Shown here: positions 59,158 through 64,000 of the stretch, in pieces
How positions within the stretch are numbered: the first letter of the stretch is position 1
Layout of the letters: every line of letters begins with the position of its first letter
Program-made: the position numbers and the translations under genes
Assembly: GCF_009389715.1 (NCBI RefSeq)
Contig: NC_052399.1
Coordinates: 21,793,646-21,857,645 of the forward strand
DNA length: 64,000 bases
From: Phoenix dactylifera
Taxonomy: Eukaryota > Streptophyta > Magnoliopsida > Arecales > Arecaceae
Direction of reading: 5' to 3'
Notes under the pieces: model-generated
Database searches by the model: none
What the model was told of the DNA's origin: nothing
Seen by the model: the letters and a program-made list of their open reading frames with translations, nothing else

Positions 59158-59640
59158 TCTTTTTTTGATAATAAAGGGAGGCTAAAGGGAGCCACCGAGC
59201 TTTTATTAATAAAAATTAAAAAATTATATTTTGAAAGGGAGAACAAATTAATTTGAGAGATAAAAGGATGAATTATAAGAGGCCCAATGAAAATCAAACA
59301 ATAGAAAGAGAGTAAAGAATATTCTTAATTTTGTTCCAAATTTTTTCTAAAAGCTGCAGGTAGCTTTGTTTGATTGCATAGAATAGACTACCGCTCATTA
59401 AAATTTTGAAGACCAGCATAAGTAATAGAAGTCATGGAGGATTGTTTGTTAACAAAAATCCAAGCATTTGTCTCCTTCCAAACTGTCCAGATCATCACCA
59501 CGAACAACATGAGAATAATAGGCTGAGAAATTTCCGTATCTTCATTCGATACAAGATTCTGAAAGGACAGTATACATCCACATGGAATTATATCAAACAT
59601 CATATACCAATACTTGTTGCTCATGCTTTTGAGGAATTTT
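59158..59640 (-). mobile_element. LINE remnant, segment after the reverse transcriptase
   Basis: Minus-strand 59388-59624 encodes MIWTVWKETNAWIFVNK, matching the plant LINE motif W..WKERNARIF that follows the zinc-finger region. A T run at about 59160 is the likely poly(A) end. Truncated and broken. Confidence 0.6.
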
Positions 59641-62600
59641 TGAGTAAAATTACTCTATAGTGCTTCCTGTAGGAAAATCTTACAACTGAAAAACATGAAT
59701 TTTATTTATTTATTATTTAAGGTAGTCCAGCTCCGAGTCTCATACAGTTCTATGCAGTATTTGCTCTTTTTTTTCACTTTTGCCTATCAAAATCTTCTTC
59801 CACATACTCAGATTATACAAAATCGATACAGCTAGTGTTGTAAATATTTAATCGATCAGACTACTAATTACTAATTACTGAGTAATTCTGATTACTAATT
59901 AGTAATATATAGAAAATCTATATCAGATATTATAGATTAGTAATCGATCATATTACTAAATACTGTTGAACGCTATAAAGTTTTTCACGTGGTCGTCGCA
60001 TGTAATTCAAAAACATATATAGGACTTCACATAGGCATGCTACGCTCCAAATCTTTCTAATGGTCGACCAAATGTTTGCTGTGGTGTTATTGAGTTAAAT
60101 ATCCTCACTCATCCCACTGCATTCTCCTTGCACGACTTGATGCAATGAATGATGCATTCTCACTTGATGCAATGTGTCTCCTACTTGTTTACTCCATGTC
60201 CATAATGGTATATCCATAAAATAGCTGTAGGGAGTTGCTTTGCCTGCAGAGCTACAGTTTGTGTTTCAAGTCCATTTTCTGGCTCAAAATGAGCGCCCTA
60301 ATGATTCACACACACGCTCTTCCTTCATCTAGGCTCTTGACAAGTCTTGTCTTAGCAAAGCTAGGAGATAAACGTGCAAACACAACAGAAATGGAGAAAA
60401 AAATGGGCACAGAATTGGCTTCGCATGCAGGCATTGATCCCTTTTAATGATAAGACAGGAGTGGTGGGTGTATCAGCACATGAACATAAACAAATCCATT
60501 TTGTCACAAGTGAATCGAAGAGACTGGTTGTCATCTACTGCACCTATCCAATTACGCTTGTTGTACGCTCCTACTAATATTGACCCAAAGCGAGAATTGG
60601 CGCACGGAAGCCTTTTTGACCGCTAGGTTTCTCCGGTAGTTGGCTGCTCCAAACTTCAAAGGCATAGACTCGGCCTTGGCCTCGGTAATTTCAGCGCTGC
60701 CCGATGAATGGCCGGCCGACCGGAGTTCCACTGACAAGGCTGAAGACAATGAAACAAGGCTCAACCTTTTTTAAACTCTTCTAAATACGATCCCCACCAT
60801 CTTTGTCTTTCTTATGCTCATATTTTTCAAAGCAACCGTTGAAAATATTTGGAATTTTGATGGAAATCTTTAGCAGATTAGAGTTGGTTGCCATTCTTTG
60901 ACGAATTTAACTTAAAAATTTGCTCTATCAGCTTTCCTCCCTATGGAGAAGATTTGCTTTGCTTGCCTTCCTCCCATAGAGAAATGCCGATCGATTTGCT
61001 TCATCAATTTACTTTACGTGTATTTATATTTTTTTTTTATGAGAATAGTGTTCCTTTCTTGATCAAGTGCACTATGAGGTCTCTAAATACTCATGGATGT
61101 AACTATTGTAAAGTGCGACAAAAAGAAAATTTCTCCTGCCAAGCTATGAGCCGAACCATGTGATTCTTATATCTTATTCTTGGTCCATTATTATTTTCTA
61201 GTTTTAATTTTTTTATAATAGCGATTTCTTTCTCACACCCTTTAATTTCACCAAGTTAATAGAAGTCTAAGATGGTTAATTCTACAAATGTAATGATTAT
61301 TTTTTTTTCTTATCCTTCCCATGCAATAACCTGCCTTCTATACAACTTTCATGGGAGCACAAAAGAAGGATTCACCATTCTTTGCATGAATGCACCGTTG
61401 GATCATCAGCTGCTCGCTATGAGATTCATGACCCATTGGCTTTTGGGATGTTTTGCCGTGCTCTCTACTATTCATGCTTGCTTTTACTTCAGTCTCCCAA
61501 CGTTGATGCAGAATAAACAAATTGAAATCTTCTAAAATTAGTCATTATAAGATCTAATTAGATCTACGTTAGCTTACTTGGCACCTCTCTTCAACCGATC
61601 TAAAACGATAAAATTAAAAATTTTATTAATTTTTTTCAAGAAAAGGAAGGTATACCATCACCAGCCAATAGTATGGACATGCAGAGCACAGAAGAATGCG
61701 TCCAATACTTTGTTTTGGACTACTTAATAATTTTAAACAGTGCATGTCGACCAAATATTCCACCTTCGAGCTGATTTGTATAGCAGATGCATCCATCTTT
61801 CGTGCACTCACGACTTTTCATCTACCCTCCCTCTCATGCATCAATTTACAAGAAAAAGATATGACATATAATATGGACATGCATGAGGCCGCCCGTCACA
61901 CAGTTTTCTTGCTGTGATCTGCAACTTAAATCGTCGAATTATTGCTTGCACCTCGACTTCAATTCCGTTGAAAACTCTATCAACAATGGGTGCTTATCAT
62001 CAACGCCGTGTCCAATTAAGTATGCAATATTTGCTGCAAATCAAGATATGTGATCCTAGTCGCTCGCCATGTCTCTTTCTGGACTTCAGAAAACACATGC
62101 AGACATAACGATTTCAAACTCTTCTATTGTCCCATTTTGGATTCACATCATGCAGCTTGCTAGAATAGGAAACGGGAATTTGGCCAGGGACCATACTCTC
62201 ATTCTTCATTCCAGTGATTAATTTTAAGCTGCTTTGCTGCTGTATCCAGGTAGTTAGATTATATTCTCGTCCTTCACTCTAGTGATTTTAAGCTGTTGCA
62301 TAGGTTTTATTGTTGAAATTTATTGTCAAATTCTAATTTTATTAGAATTTCTATTTAATTGATCGCTCATTTTAAAAACTTTAGAATTCAGATTTATGTG
62401 AAGTTAGGTTGAGGGTTAGACTCAATATATTTTAATTTATTTTTTAGTTAAAGTAATAGGGATGTTATATAAAGAAAGAGAGAGAATGATGTGAAAAGTT
62501 GTAGAGAATTTTTTTTGAAGCTGCTGAGCTAATTATTTTGGTATTGTTTTTGGAATAAATTTATATTTTTTTCTCCCCTACATTTTTTCTTTGGTTACTG

Positions 62601-63377
62601 TTAGTTTGATGTAACTGATGCTTATTTTGAATGATCAAGCTGTTCTACGGTATACATCCTTGGATCATTTTTGGGCTACATTCAATGCGTTCGTCCTCTT
62701 ATCTCGCATGTGTTTCTATCACGACAGTCAAAGCTTTGGATGGTGGCACTGACACGTCAAATTAGACGATTGGCTGAACCAAGATACATAAACGTCGCCT
62801 GAAATGTCTCCATATTCTCTATCCATCTATCAAGCATGAAGCAGTAGAGTGTGGACTTGATGACAAATAATTGTTTTTTCTTTTTTTTTTTTTTGAAAGA
62901 GAGATGGTAAATTAAATGTTTGAAGGAGTAAAAGTGGTCGTAGCAATCCCTGCTTTTTATCGAGACAAATAGTTATATATTTCATATCATGTCAATTAAG
63001 ATGAGATCATATGACATGTTGTCCATGTCTGAAGGCATTTAGCCATCTGTATTCTGGACCCGAGCCTGAGAACGACGGAATCCATTTCAATCATTCATCA
63101 TTCTGCCGTATAACAGAGGAATGCCACGGCAAGGTAACTAAAGTTGCATCCAGTTCCTCTTCCCAAGAGTATGATTTGGTTTCAAACATTATCAAAGCAT
63201 CCAACGTTTTTCCTACTCAGCAAAAAGTAGAAAAAGAAGAGTAGTTTCTCGCTCTTTTCCTCTATGATGTGACACCGACTACTTAATTAAATTTGAAAAA
63301 CTAATTATATTCTAAGTACTCTTGTGCTACGCTACCATTTCCATAAAATTCAAAAAAACTATAGATGAGATTTATTT
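59641..63377. other. gene-free stretch, nothing recognised
   Basis: AT-rich DNA with T and A runs. All frames are short and without family features. Confidence 0.45.
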
Positions 63378-63999
63378 ATTTTTTTTGTTAGAAAACAGCA
63401 TTCATATAGCTCTTACATGAGTACAGCATGCTAGGCTTGTTAACGAGCCGAGCTGCTCGGGCTCGGCCCGTTAAAAGCTCGGCTTGAGCTCGGCTCGTTA
63501 GTCAAACGAGCTCGAGCCCGAGCCTAAAATGAGGCTCGTTTAAATTCGAGCTCGAGCCCGAGCAGCTCACGAGCCCAAACAGGCTCGAGCCACAACAGTA
63601 AGACCAAGGAAATGGGCCTCATTTTAATGATGTAAGGGTCTCATTTGTGGTATTTAATGTACATTTTTGTTATGGGACTCGAGCCTGAGCTCGAAACGAG
63701 CTTTACGAGCTCAAGCCCGAGCTTTTCTTTTACCAAACAAGCTCGAGCTCGAGCTCAATACAGAGCTCGGTACCAAGCCCGAGCCCGAGTTCTGTGAAAC
63801 GAGCCGAGCCCGAGCCTCCCCAAGCTCGGGCTCGGCTCGGCTCGTTAACAGGCCTACAGCATGCCAAGTCAGAAAGCACAAAATGATACAACAAAAATAT
63901 AATCTCAATGGCAGCAGTCCAAAAAAACTCTTTGGAGTGCCACACAACAAAGGAGGCAATCCAGTCAGCGGCTCTAATCGCCTTCCGATACACGTGTGC
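63378..63999 (-). mobile_element. LINE 3' part with RNase H end, split by a MITE
   Basis: At the right edge the minus strand reads HVYRKAIRAADWIASF, the RNase H C terminus of plant LINEs. The 3' tail follows leftwards to a T run at about 63378-63389. The hAT-type MITE at 63432 interrupts the tail. The element runs out of the window. Confidence 0.7.
63432..63856. mobile_element. hAT-type MITE nested in a LINE
   Basis: The ends are inverted: TAGGCTTGTTAACGAGCCGA and CTCGGCTCGTTAACAGGCCTA read across. A perfect 8-bp duplication CAGCATGC flanks it (63424-63431 and 63857-63864). The interior is runs of GAGCTCGAGCCC-like sequence able to fold on itself. No ORF. Confidence 0.9.
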
Positions 64000-64000
64000 T

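Overview
This is a plant nuclear window, probably from a monocot. Its genes have many short exons and long introns, some GC-rich exons, and plant-only families (DUF1475, NPF transporter, WRKY). It is full of plant transposon types: TRIM, solo LTR, hAT-type MITEs, a tRNA-derived SINE and LINE remnants. The overall look suggests a palm or a relative, but the species cannot be fixed from the sequence alone.

Layout. 1-4.1 kb holds debris: a decayed 3' end of a glutaminyl-tRNA synthetase gene, a SINE with target-site duplications and a broken LRR receptor. 4.5-21.4 kb holds one minus-strand gene of eight coding exons for a DUF1475 membrane protein (241 aa), with at least three hAT-like elements in its introns. 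23.8-31.8 kb holds a plus-strand RAB7-like small GTPase (seven exons, 205 aa, CAC prenylation tail). Its last intron carries an intact TRIM retrotransposon, decayed TRIM copies and a 948-bp solo LTR. 33.3-36.2 kb holds a minus-strand LINE remnant followed by a 1.65-kb hAT-like element. That element carries an intact 149-codon ORF with the three motifs of a rolling-circle replication initiator (Rep, HUH endonuclease). 36.4-38.1 kb holds a MITE and a dead RAB7-like copy. 38-50 kb is mostly gene-free, with tandem and direct repeats and LINE/LTR scraps. 50.5-54.4 kb holds a five-exon NPF (NRT1/PTR) transporter gene (584 aa). 56.5-57.6 kb holds a three-exon minus-strand WRKY gene (213 aa) with the rare WRKYGRK heptad. 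The rest is gene-free apart from LINE pieces and a hAT-type MITE nested in one of them.

The four live genes (membrane protein, vesicle-traffic GTPase, transporter, transcription factor) show no sign of working as a cluster. The unusual item is the Rep-like ORF inside a transposon bounded by a perfect 8-bp target-site duplication. It looks like a captured replication-initiator gene that has kept an open frame.

Exon joins were worked out by hand from GT/AG (one GC/AG) sites and reading phase. All four gene models close to a whole number of codons.
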